Shown here one piece after another: positions 52,103-62,540 of a stretch of DNA of 64,000 nt (its first letter is position 1; every line of letters starts with the position of its first letter). The position numbers were made by a program, and so were the translations under genes. The notes under the pieces are model-generated. The model was not told where the DNA came from and did not search any database. It saw nothing but the letters and a program-made list of their open reading frames with translations. Source of the stretch: Nitrospirales bacterium (GTDB lineage Bacteria; Nitrospirota; Nitrospiria; Nitrospirales; UBA8639); NCBI GenBank assembly GCA_020027205.1, contig JAHRAQ010000025.1, positions 124,001 to 188,000 of the forward strand, written 5' to 3'.

Positions 52103-52924
52103 TTATCGCGCATCGTTGAACACGAGAGCCGCTTTCAGGCCGGCCGTGAAGCGGCCGACGGCCTTAACGAAATCAGGGGCGTGCTTGTGTGCTTCTATCG
52201 TTCGGACAAGGGCGCTGCCGACGATAACACCATCGGCGAAGGACGCGATGCGTCGAGCCTCATCCGGCGTGGCGATGCCGAACCCCACGGCCACGGGCTT
52301 CCGTGTTTTTTGTCGCAGCGCCCGGACCCGGCGTTGAACGGCGCCCACGTCTCGCAGCGCCGCTCCGGTGATCCCGGTCATGGACACGTAATAAACAAAG
52401 CCCTGGGTGTGTTTGATCACGTTGTTTTGTCGCGCGGGCGTACTTGTCGGCGCCAGGAGAAAAATCAGGCAGGGGCCTCGTGCGGCCGATGCCGTCTGCA
52501 AGACACCGGCTTCTTCGGGAGGCATGTCGGGAATAATAATCCCATCCACCCCAACCGCGGCCGCCTCACGGCAAAACCGTCGTTCTCCCATGGCCATGAC
52601 GGTGTTGTAATAGGCCATGAGTATCAAAGGCACTTGTGTTTTAACTCGCAATGATTTGACCATCCTTAAAACAGCGCGCAGCGAGGCGCCCGCCCGCAAA
52701 GCCCTTTCCGCCGCCCGTTGAATCACGGGACCGTCGGCAATGGGATCGGAAAACGGAACCCCGATTTCAATCAGATCGGCGCCGGCCCGCTCCAAAACAG
52801 GAATCAATGTTTCCGTATCAGCCAACGAAGGGTCTCCGGCCATGAGATATGGAATCAGAGCCTTTTCATTCCGTTGACGGAGCCGGCTGAACGTGGCGGC
52901 AATGCGATTGGACATCATGGACAT
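52103..52924 (-). CDS. trpA: Tryptophan synthase alpha chain
   Basis: 273 residues; last gene of the trp operon. It cleaves indole-3-glycerol phosphate to indole and glyceraldehyde-3-phosphate. YLMAGDPS, catalytic Glu53 in IEIGVPFSDP and Asp64 in IADGP are present, along with the phosphate loop GFGIATPDEAR and a GVIVGSALV strand. The start is ATG 52924, three bases after the trpB stop; a second ATG three codons later is possible. The TrpA-TrpB complex channels indole. Confidence 0.95.
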   Translation of the reverse strand: MSMMSNRIAATFSRLRQRNEKALIPYLMAGDPSLADTETLIPVLERAGADLIEIGVPFSDPIADGPVIQRAAERALRAGASLRAVLRMVKSLRVKTQVPLILMAYYNTVMAMGERRFCREAAAVGVDGIIIPDMPPEEAGVLQTASAARGPCLIFLLAPTSTPARQNNVIKHTQGFVYYVSMTGITGAALRDVGAVQRRVRALRQKTRKPVAVGFGIATPDEARRIASFADGVIVGSALVRTIEAHKHAPDFVKAVGRFTAGLKAALVFNDAR

Positions 52925-52927
52925 ACC

Positions 52928-54121
52928 CTAGGAGGCGGCGCCCCGCATCCCGGCAATCTGACCGACGTCTTTGTCGCCTCGTCCGGACAGATTGAGAATC
53001 AGGATGTGGTTTTTCTTCATCCCGGGTGCGCGTTTGACGACTTCCGCAACGGCATGCGCGCTTTCCAGGGCGGGGATAATCCCTTCTTCCCGCGCCAGCA
53101 AATCAAAGGCCCGCAGCGCTTCCTCATCCGTCGCCGAGGTGTACTGAATGCGCCCGGAGTCGTGGTGCATGGCATGTTCCGGGCCTACTGCGGGATAATC
53201 AAGCCCGGCGGACACCGAATGTGTGCCGCGGATTTGCCCATGCCGATCCTGCAACACATAAGTCATCGTGCCCTGCAGCACGCCCGGTGCGCCGCCGGAA
53301 AACCGGGCGGCATGTTTCCCGGCGGTCAATCCCAACCCTCCGGCTTCGACGCCCACCATCTGAATCTGCCGGTCTTTGATAAACGGATAAAACAACCCCA
53401 GGCTGTTGCTTCCGCCTCCCACGCAGGCGACAAGACAATGGGGGAGTTGCTTTTCCACCGCCAGAATTTGCCGCCGGGCCTCGCGTCCGATCACCGATTG
53501 AAAATCACGAATGATCATCGGGTAGGGGTGCGCGCCCAACACGGAGCCGAGCATGTAATGCGTGGTGCGCACATTGGTGGTCCAGTCGCGCATCGCTTCG
53601 CTGATGGCGTCTTTAAGGGTCCGGCTGCCCGCGTTTACCCCGGTGACTTTCGCTCCGAGCAATCGCATCCGAAAGACGTTCAGCGCCTGTCGCTCCATGT
53701 CTTCCACGCCCATGTAAATTTCCGCTTCCAGGCCAAAGACGGATGCCACGGTCGCCACCGCGACGCCGTGTTGCCCGGCGCCGGTTTCCGCGATGACCCG
53801 GCGTTTGTTCATGCGCCGGGCCAGCAACGCCTGGCCGACGGCATTGTTGATTTTGTGCGCGCCGGTGTGACACAGGTCTTCCCGCTTCAGGTAGATCTTG
53901 GGACCGCCAAGAGTTTTGGTAAGTCGTTTGGCAAAATAAAGAGGCGTGGGACGCCCCACGTATCGTTGCAAGCATTCCCGATATTCCTTCTGAAAACGCC
54001 GGTCCCGTCGAAGAGCGGCATACGCGGTTTCCAGTTCGCGTATGGCCGGCATGAGGGTTTCGGGAACATATTGTCCCCCATACTTGCCGAAACGGCCTCG
54101 CTTGTCGGGAACGGATGTCAT
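52928..54121 (-). CDS. trpB: Tryptophan synthase beta chain
   Basis: 397-residue PLP enzyme that joins indole to serine. [16 protein letters not shown] opens the protein, and the PLP lysine is Lys90 in [21 protein letters not shown] and the phosphate cup [10 protein letters not shown] follow. [14 protein letters not shown] is the usual near-C-terminal block. The TrpB1 type is indicated by length and its pairing with trpA. The start overlaps the trpF stop by 4 bases (ATGA). Confidence 0.97.
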   Translation of the reverse strand: MTSVPDKRGRFGKYGGQYVPETLMPAIRELETAYAALRRDRRFQKEYRECLQRYVGRPTPLYFAKRLTKTLGGPKIYLKREDLCHTGAHKINNAVGQALLARRMNKRRVIAETGAGQHGVAVATVASVFGLEAEIYMGVEDMERQALNVFRMRLLGAKVTGVNAGSRTLKDAISEAMRDWTTNVRTTHYMLGSVLGAHPYPMIIRDFQSVIGREARRQILAVEKQLPHCLVACVGGGSNSLGLFYPFIKDRQIQMVGVEAGGLGLTAGKHAARFSGGAPGVLQGTMTYVLQDRHGQIRGTHSVSAGLDYPAVGPEHAMHHDSGRIQYTSATDEEALRAFDLLAREEGIIPALESAHAVAEVVKRAPGMKKNHILILNLSGRGDKDVGQIAGMRGAAS

Positions 54122-54759
54122 GAATGCAACCGCATCGCGCGGATAAAGGCGCTCACCTTGACCGGATCTTTTTTTCCCGGCTCCGCTTCAACGCCGCTGC
54201 TCACGTCCACGCCATACGGCCGAACGCGTTGAACGGCTTCACGTACGTTTCCGGGCGTGAGTCCTCCGGCCAGCAAACACAAAAAAGACCGCGCTGCTTC
54301 GGCGGCCAAAGTCCAGTCGGCGACGTTTCCCGTCCCTCCATAGGCGGCATCCGACACGGCATCCAGGACAAAGCCCCGAACCCTGGCCCGGCCCTTGTAT
54401 TCCGCCATGGCGACCAGAGTTGTGCGGTCACGAAGACTGATTCCCCGGATGACCGGACGCCCGAGCGATTCGCAATACGCGGCCGATTCGTCGCCGTGAA
54501 TCTGGGCCAACGCCAACCCGCACTCACGCATGATCCGTTGCACGTTCCCGGATGTTTCATTGACAAACACCCCAACGGGCAACACAAACGGCGGCAGGTC
54601 TGCCACGATGGATTTGACAACGCGGGGACTCACGTTGCGCGGACTGTGTTTATAAAAGACAAAGCCAAGCGCGTCGGCGCCGGCGTCAACCGCCTGCAGA
54701 GCGTCAATCGGATTTGTGATTCCGCAGATTTTGATTTTGGGCATTGTCATGGCAGCCAT
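54118..54759 (-). CDS. trpF: Phosphoribosylanthranilate isomerase
   Basis: 213 residues. [14 protein letters not shown] holds the catalytic Cys of this TIM barrel. [19 protein letters not shown] and [14 protein letters not shown] follow, and the family's [15 protein letters not shown] signature is exact. Three in-frame ATGs (54759, 54750, 54744) lie together; the protein could start at any, with MPKIKICGI the most family-like. It stands 8 bases after trpC and overlaps trpB. Confidence 0.95.
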   Translation of the reverse strand: MAAMTMPKIKICGITNPIDALQAVDAGADALGFVFYKHSPRNVSPRVVKSIVADLPPFVLPVGVFVNETSGNVQRIMRECGLALAQIHGDESAAYCESLGRPVIRGISLRDRTTLVAMAEYKGRARVRGFVLDAVSDAAYGGTGNVADWTLAAEAARSFLCLLAGGLTPGNVREAVQRVRPYGVDVSSGVEAEPGKKDPVKVSAFIRAMRLHS

Positions 54760-54767
54760 GCCGCGCG

Positions 54768-55619
54768 TTATTTCCGGCGCGGAACCGCGGCCTGCCGGGT
54801 TTCGCGCGTTGACCGGGTCACTCCCCGCAAGTCCAGAATTTTCGCGCCGATGTCATTCGCCCGAATCAACGATTCGCCGACCAGCATGGCGCCGGCGCCG
54901 GCGTCCAGAATCCGCAGGACGTCGTTCCGTTCACGGATTCCACTTTCGCTCACAATGATTTTGCCGGAGGGAATCCGCCGTGCAAGCCTGTCGGTGACCG
55001 ACAAATCGGCGGAGAAGGTTTGCAGATCCCGGTTATTGATGCCGATCAGTTCGGCGTCGGGAACCCGTTCCAGGACAACATCCACGTCCCTCTCGTGATG
55101 GGTTTCAAACAGGACGTCCAGCGCCAACCCCCCGGCAACCGCGTAAAAATCTTCGAGTTGGATCCGGTCCAGCGCGGCCACAATGAGCAGGACCGCATCC
55201 GCCCCGTACGCGCGCGCTTCATAAAACTGCACTTCGTCAAGCATAAACTCTTTGTTCAACGCCGGGAGTCCCACGTGATCCTTGACGCGAGCAAGGTCGT
55301 CCAACTGTCCCTGAAAAAAATCGCGATCCGTCAACACGGAAACCGCCGCCGCGCCATGCTCCTTATACAGACGGGCAATCCCGACCGGGTCAAAATGATC
55401 CCGAAACTCCGGGCGCATTAATCCCCGGCTGGGGGAGGCCTTTTTCACTTCGGCAATCAGGGCCGGGGCCTCCGGGCCGCAGGCTTCCTTCACGGCCTTG
55501 GCAAACTCCAGCGGGCATGGACGGTCGGCGATTTTTCCTTTCAGGCCGGCCATGTAGCCGCGGGTTTTCTTTCGACGCAACTCCGCGGTCTTGTGTTCCA
55601 GGATTCGATCAAGAATCAT
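54768..55619 (-). CDS. trpC: Indole-3-glycerol phosphate synthase
   Basis: 283 residues. [18 protein letters not shown] is the helical N-terminal extension. IAEVKKASPSRG holds the catalytic Lys pair, VLTDRDFFQG and LNKEFMLDEVQ follow, and the phosphate site is ESGIRERNDVL and GAGAMLVGESLI. It is separate from TrpF, unlike the E. coli fusion. A basic tail (TRETRQAAVPRRK) extends the usual end. The start overlaps the trpD stop by 4 bases. Confidence 0.96.
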   Translation of the reverse strand: MILDRILEHKTAELRRKKTRGYMAGLKGKIADRPCPLEFAKAVKEACGPEAPALIAEVKKASPSRGLMRPEFRDHFDPVGIARLYKEHGAAAVSVLTDRDFFQGQLDDLARVKDHVGLPALNKEFMLDEVQFYEARAYGADAVLLIVAALDRIQLEDFYAVAGGLALDVLFETHHERDVDVVLERVPDAELIGINNRDLQTFSADLSVTDRLARRIPSGKIIVSESGIRERNDVLRILDAGAGAMLVGESLIRANDIGAKILDLRGVTRSTRETRQAAVPRRK

Positions 55620-56635
55620 GCGGCGCTCCGATTGGAAACCGCGGCCAGTTTTGTGAATTTCTCGTACGCCGCGCCGCTGTCCAGGGCGGCGGCGGCCTGC
55701 TCATATCCTTCTTTCAGGCTGCCGGCTTTTCCGCAGGCGACAAACGCCGGGGCGGCGTTCACAAGCACCACGTCGCGCCTGGCGCTTCGATGCCCTTTCA
55801 ACACATCGAGAAGAATTGACGCATTGTCCTGCGGGGTTCCGCCCCGCAACTCCTGCGGGCGCACCCGGGCCAATGCAAAATCTTCGGGGGCCACCCGGTA
55901 GTTGGAGACCCGTCCGGCTCTGCTCTCGGAAACATAGGTGCAATCGGTCAACGTAATTTCATCCAGCCCGTCTCCGCCATGCAGAACAAAAGCATGTTGG
56001 GCGCCCATGCGCATGAGGACCTGTGCCAGTGTCTCCGTCAAACCGCGGTCCGCGACGCCAAGAATCCGTATGCTCGCGCCGGCGGGGTTGGACAACGGCC
56101 CCATGATATTCATCAATGTTCGTATGCCCATGGCCGCGCGAGGCGCGGCACAGCGCTTCATGGCGGCGTGGTAGAGCGGGGCGAATAAAAAACCGATCCC
56201 GATTTCATTGACGCAGGCCTCAACTCGTTCCGGCGGAAGATCGATGTTCACGCCCATGGCAGTCAGCACGTCGGCGCTTCCGGAACGGGAGGACACGGAT
56301 CGATTCCCGTGTTTGGCGACGGTCATGCCCCCGCCGGCGATGACGAAGGCGGCGGCCGTGGAAATATTAAACGTGTTGGAGCGGTCGCCGCCGGTGCCGC
56401 AGGTATCCACGACATGGGAATCCCCCACGTAAATCCTGATGGCCATTTCATGCATGGCTTTTACGGAACCCGTTATTTCTTCGACCGTCTCACCCTTCAC
56501 GCGAAGGCCCATGAGATAGGCGGCGATCTGCGCATCGGAGGCGTCGCCCCGCATAATCTCAAGCATGACCGCATGGGCTTCCTTGTCCGTGAGACTCACG
56601 TTGTCGGCCAGTTTTTCGAGCGCGGCCTTGATCAT
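55616..56635 (-). CDS. trpD: Anthranilate phosphoribosyltransferase
   Basis: 339 residues. The PRPP-binding loop [15 protein letters not shown] is exact, and [17 protein letters not shown], the anthranilate-site HHAMK-like segment ([20 protein letters not shown]) and GGDGLDEIT are present. It couples anthranilate to PRPP. It is unfused to TrpG, and overlaps trpG upstream and trpC downstream by 4 bases each, so the three are translationally coupled. Confidence 0.96.
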   Translation of the reverse strand: MIKAALEKLADNVSLTDKEAHAVMLEIMRGDASDAQIAAYLMGLRVKGETVEEITGSVKAMHEMAIRIYVGDSHVVDTCGTGGDRSNTFNISTAAAFVIAGGGMTVAKHGNRSVSSRSGSADVLTAMGVNIDLPPERVEACVNEIGIGFLFAPLYHAAMKRCAAPRAAMGIRTLMNIMGPLSNPAGASIRILGVADRGLTETLAQVLMRMGAQHAFVLHGGDGLDEITLTDCTYVSESRAGRVSNYRVAPEDFALARVRPQELRGGTPQDNASILLDVLKGHRSARRDVVLVNAAPAFVACGKAGSLKEGYEQAAAALDSGAAYEKFTKLAAVSNRSAA

Positions 56636-57258
56636 ATCGGCGCCTCGTTCGTTCTCCGCGCTTCCCGTGCCGGGGAGAGGGGGATTGTCCCGGAACCGGC
56701 TGTGAGAAAATTACGCAACAACGCCATGCCGGATTTTGTGAGAATCGATTCGGGATGAAACTGCACGCCTTCCGCGCCGGTCGGCACATGCCGGAGGCCC
56801 ATGATTTCCCCCTCGTCCGTCTCGGCGGAAATTTCGAAATCGCGCGGCAACGTGTCGCGGTTGACGATCAGCGAATGATACCGCGTGGCTTCAAACGGAT
56901 TGGGCAGCCCGTCAAACAACCGGCGGCCGTCGTGCCGAACCCATGACACCTTGCCGTGCATCAAACGCCCGGCGCGGACAATCTCTCCGTCAAACGCCGC
57001 CGCCAGCGACTGATGTCCGAGGCAGACACCCAGAAGCGGAACGCGCCCCGCGAACCGTCGAACGACCTCCACGGAAATACCGGCTTCGTTGGGAGTGCAC
57101 GGACCGGGAGAAATCACAATCCGCTCCGGCCCGCACCGTTCAATCTCTTCAACCGTGACGGCATCGTTGCGATACACCTGAATATCGGCGCCCAGTTCTC
57201 CCAGATATTGCACCAGGTTATAGGTGAACGAGTCGTAGTTATCGATGACAAGCAGCAT
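56632..57258 (-). CDS. trpG: Anthranilate synthase glutamine amidotransferase subunit
   Basis: 208 residues. This class I amidotransferase supplies ammonia to Trp[20 protein letters not shown] starts the protein; the nucleophile Cys79 lies in LLGVCLGHQ and the His-Glu pair in [15 protein letters not shown] is the conserved TrpG/PabA segment. The same protein could also serve folate synthesis as PabA; no pabB is visible here. It is separated from trpE by 92 bases. Confidence 0.95.
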   Translation of the reverse strand: MLLVIDNYDSFTYNLVQYLGELGADIQVYRNDAVTVEEIERCGPERIVISPGPCTPNEAGISVEVVRRFAGRVPLLGVCLGHQSLAAAFDGEIVRAGRLMHGKVSWVRHDGRRLFDGLPNPFEATRYHSLIVNRDTLPRDFEISAETDEGEIMGLRHVPTGAEGVQFHPESILTKSGMALLRNFLTAGSGTIPLSPAREARRTNEAPI

Positions 57259-57350
57259 ATCCCACCCATCGGAGGCGGCGTTGCAAACGGAGCGGCACGG
57301 AAGTGCCCTGTTCGCGTTCGAGACACCGGGGTTTCCCGGCCCGCGGCCGG

Positions 57351-58847
57351 TTAATCCAACCCCCGCTCCGCCATGTCAATGCTCCGCATCATGGCGCGGG
57401 CCTTGCTGCGGGTTTCCTCATATTCCCTGGCCGGGTCGGAATCCGCGACAATGCCGGCGCCGGTTTGAATGAACGCGTCACGGCCTTTAATGACCACCGT
57501 TCGAATGTTGATGCAGGTATCCATGTTGCCGGAAAAACTGAAGTAACCCACCGCGCCGGCATACGGCCCCCGCCGCGCGGGCTCGAGTTCTTCGATGATC
57601 TGCATGGCCCGAATTTTCGGCGCGCCCGAGACCGTGCCGGCGGGGAAGCAGGCTTTCATCGTGTCATACGCGTTGTGCCCTGGACGCAGCGTGCCCGTCA
57701 CCTGCGACACCATGTGCATGACGTGCGAGTATCGTTCGATGGTCATAAACGGGTTCAGCGACACCGTGCCCGTTTGCGCCACGCGCCCGACGTCGTTTCT
57801 CCCCAGATCAACCAGCATCACGTGTTCGGCGCGTTCTTTTTCATCGGCCAGCAGTTCACCGGCCAACGCCTGATCCTGCTCCGCCGTGGCGCCGCGCGGC
57901 CGGGTGCCCGCGATGGGCCGAACCACGACGTGATTCTCTTCACACCGAACCAGAACTTCCGGCGAGGAGCCGACCAGTTCAACGCCGGCCACCCGAAGAT
58001 AAAACATATACGGCGACGGATTAATCACCCGCAGCGCGCGATAGATTTCCAGGGGCGACGCGCGAATTCTGGTCCGCCACCGTTGCGACACCACCGCCTG
58101 CACAATATCGCCGGCCTGAATATAGTCTTTGGCCCGCAGCACCATTTTTTCAAAATCGGCCCGTGTCATATTGCAGGTGAAGCGCCGGGGCCGCCGACGC
58201 GCGGAAGACGCCCGGTGACGCAGGGGTTTTTTTAACTTGTCGATCATGCGCTCGATACGGGCCGTCGCACCCGTGTACGCCGATTTGAGTTCCGATTTTG
58301 CGGAGGACGCCACGCGGGCATTGGCCACCACTTTGATCGTATGCCTGACGTTATCAAAGATGAGAAACGTGTCCGTGACAAAAAAAGCGAACAGGGGCAG
58401 TCGGGCGGCCTCCTTGCGACGCGCGGGAATCGGTTCAAAAAAACGAACGATGTCATATCCAAGGTAGCCCACGGCGCCGCCGGCAAATCGGGGAAGCCCG
58501 TCCACCCGCACCGGTTGAAACTCGTCCATCATGGTTCGGATATGCTCCAGGGGATTATCGTCCAACGGACATGTTTCCGTTTTCCGGCCCTTTTTCATAT
58601 GGAGTCGGCCGCCGTCCTCCCACAACACCTGCTCGGCATGACTTCCCAGAAACGAATATCGCGCCCAGTTCTCGCCGCCCTCGATGCTTTCAAACAGGAA
58701 TGCCGTGTCGCCGGCGTTGATTTTGGAAAACGCGCTGACCGGCGTCTCCACGTCCGCCAGAATTTCACGGTACACCGGCACCAGATTTCCCAACCTGGCC
58801 AACCGGCAAAATTCATCAAAACCTGTTGAATAACAAGGCGTTTTCAT
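57351..58847 (-). CDS. trpE: Anthranilate synthase component I
   Basis: 498 residues. TrpE converts chorismate and ammonia to anthranilate and is the regulated entry to tryptophan synthesis. The N-terminal domain has the tryptophan-site-like [19 protein letters not shown] (about 49-67). The chorismate-binding domain holds [47 protein letters not shown] and [10 protein letters not shown]. The ESIEGGE form suggests tryptophan feedback inhibition. It is the first gene of the seven-gene operon. Confidence 0.97.
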   Translation of the reverse strand: MKTPCYSTGFDEFCRLARLGNLVPVYREILADVETPVSAFSKINAGDTAFLFESIEGGENWARYSFLGSHAEQVLWEDGGRLHMKKGRKTETCPLDDNPLEHIRTMMDEFQPVRVDGLPRFAGGAVGYLGYDIVRFFEPIPARRKEAARLPLFAFFVTDTFLIFDNVRHTIKVVANARVASSAKSELKSAYTGATARIERMIDKLKKPLRHRASSARRRPRRFTCNMTRADFEKMVLRAKDYIQAGDIVQAVVSQRWRTRIRASPLEIYRALRVINPSPYMFYLRVAGVELVGSSPEVLVRCEENHVVVRPIAGTRPRGATAEQDQALAGELLADEKERAEHVMLVDLGRNDVGRVAQTGTVSLNPFMTIERYSHVMHMVSQVTGTLRPGHNAYDTMKACFPAGTVSGAPKIRAMQIIEELEPARRGPYAGAVGYFSFSGNMDTCINIRTVVIKGRDAFIQTGAGIVADSDPAREYEETRSKARAMMRSIDMAERGLD

Positions 58848-58854
58848 GCTCGGA

Positions 58855-58884
58855 ACGGTAGCATGGGCTTTCCGGACAAGTCAA
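58855..58884 (-). promoter_or_regulatory. Sigma-70-type promoter of the trp operon
   Basis: On the minus strand TTGACT (complement of 58879-58884) and TACCGT (complement of 58855-58860) are separated by 18 bases. Transcription would start at about 58848, immediately before the trpE ATG at 58847, leaving no room for a leader peptide, T-box or attenuator. Confidence 0.55.
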
Positions 58885-59011
58885 TGAACCTTCACGGATT
58901 GATCGAAGAGAGCCGTGGCGGCTGAACATGATTCCGGCCGCCGCCGTTGTCCGGCGGAACACTTCCGCAACACTTGATGCCGTGGCCGGGGATACTTACA
59001 GTGCGTCGGGC

Positions 59012-59812
59012 ATGAGAATTGTCAGATTTCAGGACCGGGCCGGCGTGAACCGCCATGGTCAGTGGACGACGGCGACTTCGGCCCGCCTCATCGACGGCGA
59101 CATCTTCGACCGGTATGAAGTGACCGACCGGGTCGTCGAGATTGCGACGTTGCTCGCCCCGATTGTTCCCGCGATGATTTTCGGCATCGGGCTTAACTAT
59201 CGGCGCCATGCCGACGAGACCGGCGCGGCCATCCCCGAATATCCGGTGTTGTTTTTCAAGGCCGTGACGGCGCTCAACAACCCGGAGGATCCCATCATCA
59301 TTCCCAGGGTGGCTCCGGGACAGGTTGATTATGAATGCGAACTGGCGGTCGTGATCGGAAAGACCGGAAAAAATATCGAGCCGCGTCATGCCCTCGATCA
59401 CGTTCTGGGATACACCGTTGCCAATGACGTCAGCGCCCGCCGATGGCAGAAAGAGGGCGGCGGACGGCAATGGTGCCGGGGGAAATCTTTTGACACCTTC
59501 TGTCCGCTCGGCCCGTGCCTTGTGACACGGGACGAAATCCCCGACCCCATGAATCTTCGAATTCACACCAGGCTCAACGGCACAACGATGCAGGACGGGA
59601 CCACCGCCGACATGATTTTTGACGTGCCGGCCCTGATCAGTTTTCTCAGCGAAGGCACCACGCTTGTGCCGGGGACGGTCATTCTGACGGGCACGCCGCA
59701 GGGAGTCGGCTTTACACGACGCCCGCCGGTGTTCCTCAAAGACGGCGACCGGGTCAGCGTTGACATCGAACGAATTGGCGCGTTGTCGAATCCCGTGCGC
59801 GAAGAACACTAA
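59012..59812 (+). CDS. Fumarylacetoacetate hydrolase-family protein
   Basis: 266 residues from MRIVRFQDRAG at 59012; the frame is open 28 codons upstream but the conserved beginning is here. The first 70 residues form the small N-terminal domain. The catalytic FAH fold follows: GIGLNYRRHADE, metal ligands in DYECELAVVIGK, DVSARRWQ, KSFDTFCPLGP and LTGTPQGVG. Members hydrolyse or decarboxylate acylpyruvates and related 1,3-diketo acids; the exact substrate is unknown. It overlaps the convergent ampG stop by 4 bases. Confidence 0.9.
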   Translation: MRIVRFQDRAGVNRHGQWTTATSARLIDGDIFDRYEVTDRVVEIATLLAPIVPAMIFGIGLNYRRHADETGAAIPEYPVLFFKAVTALNNPEDPIIIPRVAPGQVDYECELAVVIGKTGKNIEPRHALDHVLGYTVANDVSARRWQKEGGGRQWCRGKSFDTFCPLGPCLVTRDEIPDPMNLRIHTRLNGTTMQDGTTADMIFDVPALISFLSEGTTLVPGTVILTGTPQGVGFTRRPPVFLKDGDRVSVDIERIGALSNPVREEH

Positions 59813-61359
59813 CGTTCGATGTCCACGCAGCCGCCGGCGCGGCGGACGAGGAACAGCACGGGAAGGCCGAGCAGGGCCGTCATCACGAAAAACGGGGCAT
59901 AGCCCAGGCTGTCCACGATGGTGCCGGAGTAGCCGCCGAGCATCTTGGGAAACAGGATCATGAGGGAACTCAACACGGCATATTGCATCGCGGTGAACCG
60001 CACGTTCGTGAGGCCGGAGAGAAACGCCACAAACGCGGCCCCGGCCAGCCCGGCCGACAGGTTGTCCGCCGCAATCACCAGATAGAGCATCCCCAGGTCG
60101 CGTCCCATGGAGGCCAATGCGACGAACAACAGATTGGACGCCGCCGACAGCAGGGCGCCCAGAAACAGGATGCGCATGACGCCGTATCGCACGGACAGCA
60201 CGCCGCCCAGCACGCCTCCCGCAATGGTCATCAACAGCCCGAACGTCTTGACCGCGCCGGCGATCTCCGGTTTGGTAAAACCCATGTCCTGATAAAAGAC
60301 GTTGGCGATCACGCCCAGTACGATGTCGGAGATTCGATACACGCCGACCAGAGCCGCCAGCAGCAACGCGGTCCTGATTCCATAACGCCTGAAAAAATCC
60401 CTGACCGGATCGAGATAAGTATCCCGCATCATGTCCCGGCTGACGATGCCGGCCCGCATGACAAGCATGGCGATCAGCCATGCCGCGAAGACCCCCGCGC
60501 CCAGGCGCGCCGCTTCAACCAGAAACCCGCCGAGCGGTTCGAGTCCCGCCATCCCCGCGACGGCCGAGGCGGCGGCGTCCGCCAAATCCGCCAGCGCGTA
60601 CATGGTCATGACCAAGCCGGTGACGGATGCGGCAAACATGACGAGCACTCCCGCGTACTCCCTGGTCGGGCGAGAGTCTCTGGCCGGTTCCGCGCGCCCC
60701 GGTTCCGCAATCACGAGCGTGACCGCCACGCCGACCAGCATCGCCAGCGCCGTCATGCCATAGGCCCCCTGCCACGCCTGATACCGGTAGACGCCTTGCG
60801 TCGATCCCAACGCATCGGCAAGCACCAGAACGCCGGCGCCAGAGACCAGCATCCCGACACGGTAGCCCGCGATATAGGCGGTGGACATCATGGCTTGCAG
60901 CGGCGCGTCCGCCGACTCGATGCGGTAAGCGTCAATCACAATATCCTGCGTCGCGGAGGCAAATCCGAGCAGCGTGGCGGCGAAAGCCATCAACGTGAGA
61001 CTGGCCCCGCCGCCGGCGGGATCAACGAGGCCCATGGCGAAAATGGCGGCCATGACGGCCCCTTGCGCAAGCAGCATCCACCCGCGCCGCCGGCCGAACA
61101 TGCGCGTCAGGACGGGGACGGGCAGTTGATCAACCAGCGGTGCCCAGACGAATTTGAAGGAATAGCCCAGTCCGGCCCAACTGAAAAAGGTAACGGCCGC
61201 CCGCTCGACTCCGGCTTCGCGCAGCCACAGGGACAGCGAGGAGAACACCAGCAGAAGCGGGATGCCGGCCGAAAAACCGAGAAACACCATGGTGACGACG
61301 CGCGGATGCCGGAAAGATCGGAAGGCACGGCGCCAACCGTGTTGTCCGTCGGCGATCAC
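59809..61359 (-). CDS. ampG: AmpG-family muropeptide MFS transporter
   Basis: 516-residue inner-membrane transporter with about 12-14 helices. The family start FRSFRHPRVVTMVFLGFSAGIPLLLVFSSLSLWLREAGV is clear, and SWAGLGYSFKFVWAPLVDQLPVP and FASATQDIVIDAYRIE are AmpG signatures. AmpG imports GlcNAc-anhydroMurNAc peptides released during wall turnover and links to beta-lactamase induction in enterobacteria. The central loop (about 218-235, AEPGRAEPARDSRPTREY) is cytoplasmic and charged. Confidence 0.92.
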   Translation of the reverse strand: MIADGQHGWRRAFRSFRHPRVVTMVFLGFSAGIPLLLVFSSLSLWLREAGVERAAVTFFSWAGLGYSFKFVWAPLVDQLPVPVLTRMFGRRRGWMLLAQGAVMAAIFAMGLVDPAGGGASLTLMAFAATLLGFASATQDIVIDAYRIESADAPLQAMMSTAYIAGYRVGMLVSGAGVLVLADALGSTQGVYRYQAWQGAYGMTALAMLVGVAVTLVIAEPGRAEPARDSRPTREYAGVLVMFAASVTGLVMTMYALADLADAAASAVAGMAGLEPLGGFLVEAARLGAGVFAAWLIAMLVMRAGIVSRDMMRDTYLDPVRDFFRRYGIRTALLLAALVGVYRISDIVLGVIANVFYQDMGFTKPEIAGAVKTFGLLMTIAGGVLGGVLSVRYGVMRILFLGALLSAASNLLFVALASMGRDLGMLYLVIAADNLSAGLAGAAFVAFLSGLTNVRFTAMQYAVLSSLMILFPKMLGGYSGTIVDSLGYAPFFVMTALLGLPVLFLVRRAGGCVDIER

Positions 61360-61461
61360 GTGTTAATCCTGATTGCCCGCATTTTTCCTGCTATGCTACC
61401 GTGGGCCGCCAAGCCAACGTTGATTGCCGGGTCAACGTTGACCGCCGGGCCGGGGCGCCGC

Positions 61462-62418
61462 ATGACGAAGTACACCGATTTTATCAATTACCATCTGTCA
61501 ATGCTGATTGACGAGACGCGAACCGGCGCCTACCGCCAGGCCATTGCCCAGGCCGTCAAGCCGGGCGACGTGGTGGTCGACGTGGGGTGCGGGTCGGGCA
61601 TGCTCTCGTTCCTGGCCTGCCGCGCGGGCGCGCGCCATGTGCATGCCATTGAGAGCGAAGCGGTCATCGAAATGGCCAGGCTGGTGGCGGCCCGTCACGA
61701 GTTTCAGCATCGCATCACGTTTTATCACGACCATTCGTTCAAGGTGGAACTGCCCGAACGCGCCGACGTGATCGTGACGGAAACGATGGGCACGTTTGGT
61801 TTTGAAGAAGGCATCATCGGCTCGCTCACCGACGCGCGTGATCGTTTTCTCGCACAGGGCGGGACGCTCATTCCTCACAGCCTGGCGTTGTTTCTGGTTC
61901 CCGTTGAACTGCCGAAATTCTACGAACACGTCGTTGATTTCTGGGTGAATCGTTGTCAGGGATTCGACTTTTCGCCCGTGCGCGCGCTGACCGTGAACAA
62001 CGTGCATCCGTTGAAGTTGCACGAGGGCACGTTTCTGGGGGACCCCGCCCGGGCGGAAGACGTGCGATTTACCGACGTCGCGCACACGGAGATCGACGCC
62101 GATTGCTCCTTCCGCGTCACGCGCCGGGGGCAACTTCACGGTCTGGCCGGCTGGTTTGACGCCGCGCTGACCCCGGCGCTTCGCATCTCGAACGGCCCGC
62201 GGGAACGCGCCTCTCACTGGGGACTGGCGTTTTTCCCCATTGACCGTCCCGTTGTCGTGGAACGCGGTCACCGTATTGAAGTCGAAATGCGGTCGGGCGG
62301 GAACGGATCATCCTGGGCGTGGAACGTGACCGTGAACGGACACCGGTTTGAACAGTCCACCGAGAAAGGCTCCCCGCCTTCACGCACCGAAGAACCGTCC
62401 ATCCGGAAAAAACGTTGA
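61462..62418 (+). CDS. Protein arginine methyltransferase (PRMT)-like protein
   Basis: 318 residues from the ATG at 61462; the frame is open far upstream antisense to ampG, which is not coding. The N-terminal YTDFINYHLSMLIDETRTGAYRQAI mirrors the PRMT MLxDxxRTxxY segment. SAM motif I is VVVDVGCGSGML (37-48) and post-I acidic Glu64 is in HAIES. The double-E loop reads ETMGTFGFEE with Glu107 and Glu116 nine apart, the spacing of PRMT1 Glu144/Glu153. A beta-barrel half follows with GPRERASHWGLAFF; Ser251-His252-Trp253 corresponds to the THW loop. Type I/II-like chemistry is suggested; the target is unknown. Bacterial annotation as a generic or L11 methyltransferase is the alternative. Confidence 0.85.
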   Translation: MTKYTDFINYHLSMLIDETRTGAYRQAIAQAVKPGDVVVDVGCGSGMLSFLACRAGARHVHAIESEAVIEMARLVAARHEFQHRITFYHDHSFKVELPERADVIVTETMGTFGFEEGIIGSLTDARDRFLAQGGTLIPHSLALFLVPVELPKFYEHVVDFWVNRCQGFDFSPVRALTVNNVHPLKLHEGTFLGDPARAEDVRFTDVAHTEIDADCSFRVTRRGQLHGLAGWFDAALTPALRISNGPRERASHWGLAFFPIDRPVVVERGHRIEVEMRSGGNGSSWAWNVTVNGHRFEQSTEKGSPPSRTEEPSIRKKR

Positions 62419-62540
62419 ACGTTGTGGATTGAAAACCCGCGCTACGGTCACCGGCGTAAAATGAAATCACCGGCCCAGATGCCGCAAGGGTCAACGCGCA
62501 CAAGGAAGAGGAAACGCCACGGGTCGCATCCGCGCCGCCG

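Noticed and set aside
58892-60481. 529-codon minus-strand open frame over the FAH gene and ampG 3' part
   Set aside because: Its two halves are shadow frames of FAH (opposite strand) and ampG (another frame); the composition is not protein-like.
59983-61461. Upstream extension of the PRMT-like gene by almost 500 codons
   Set aside because: The extension lies antisense to ampG and is low-complexity in Gln, His and Arg; PRMT homology begins right at the ATG at 61462.
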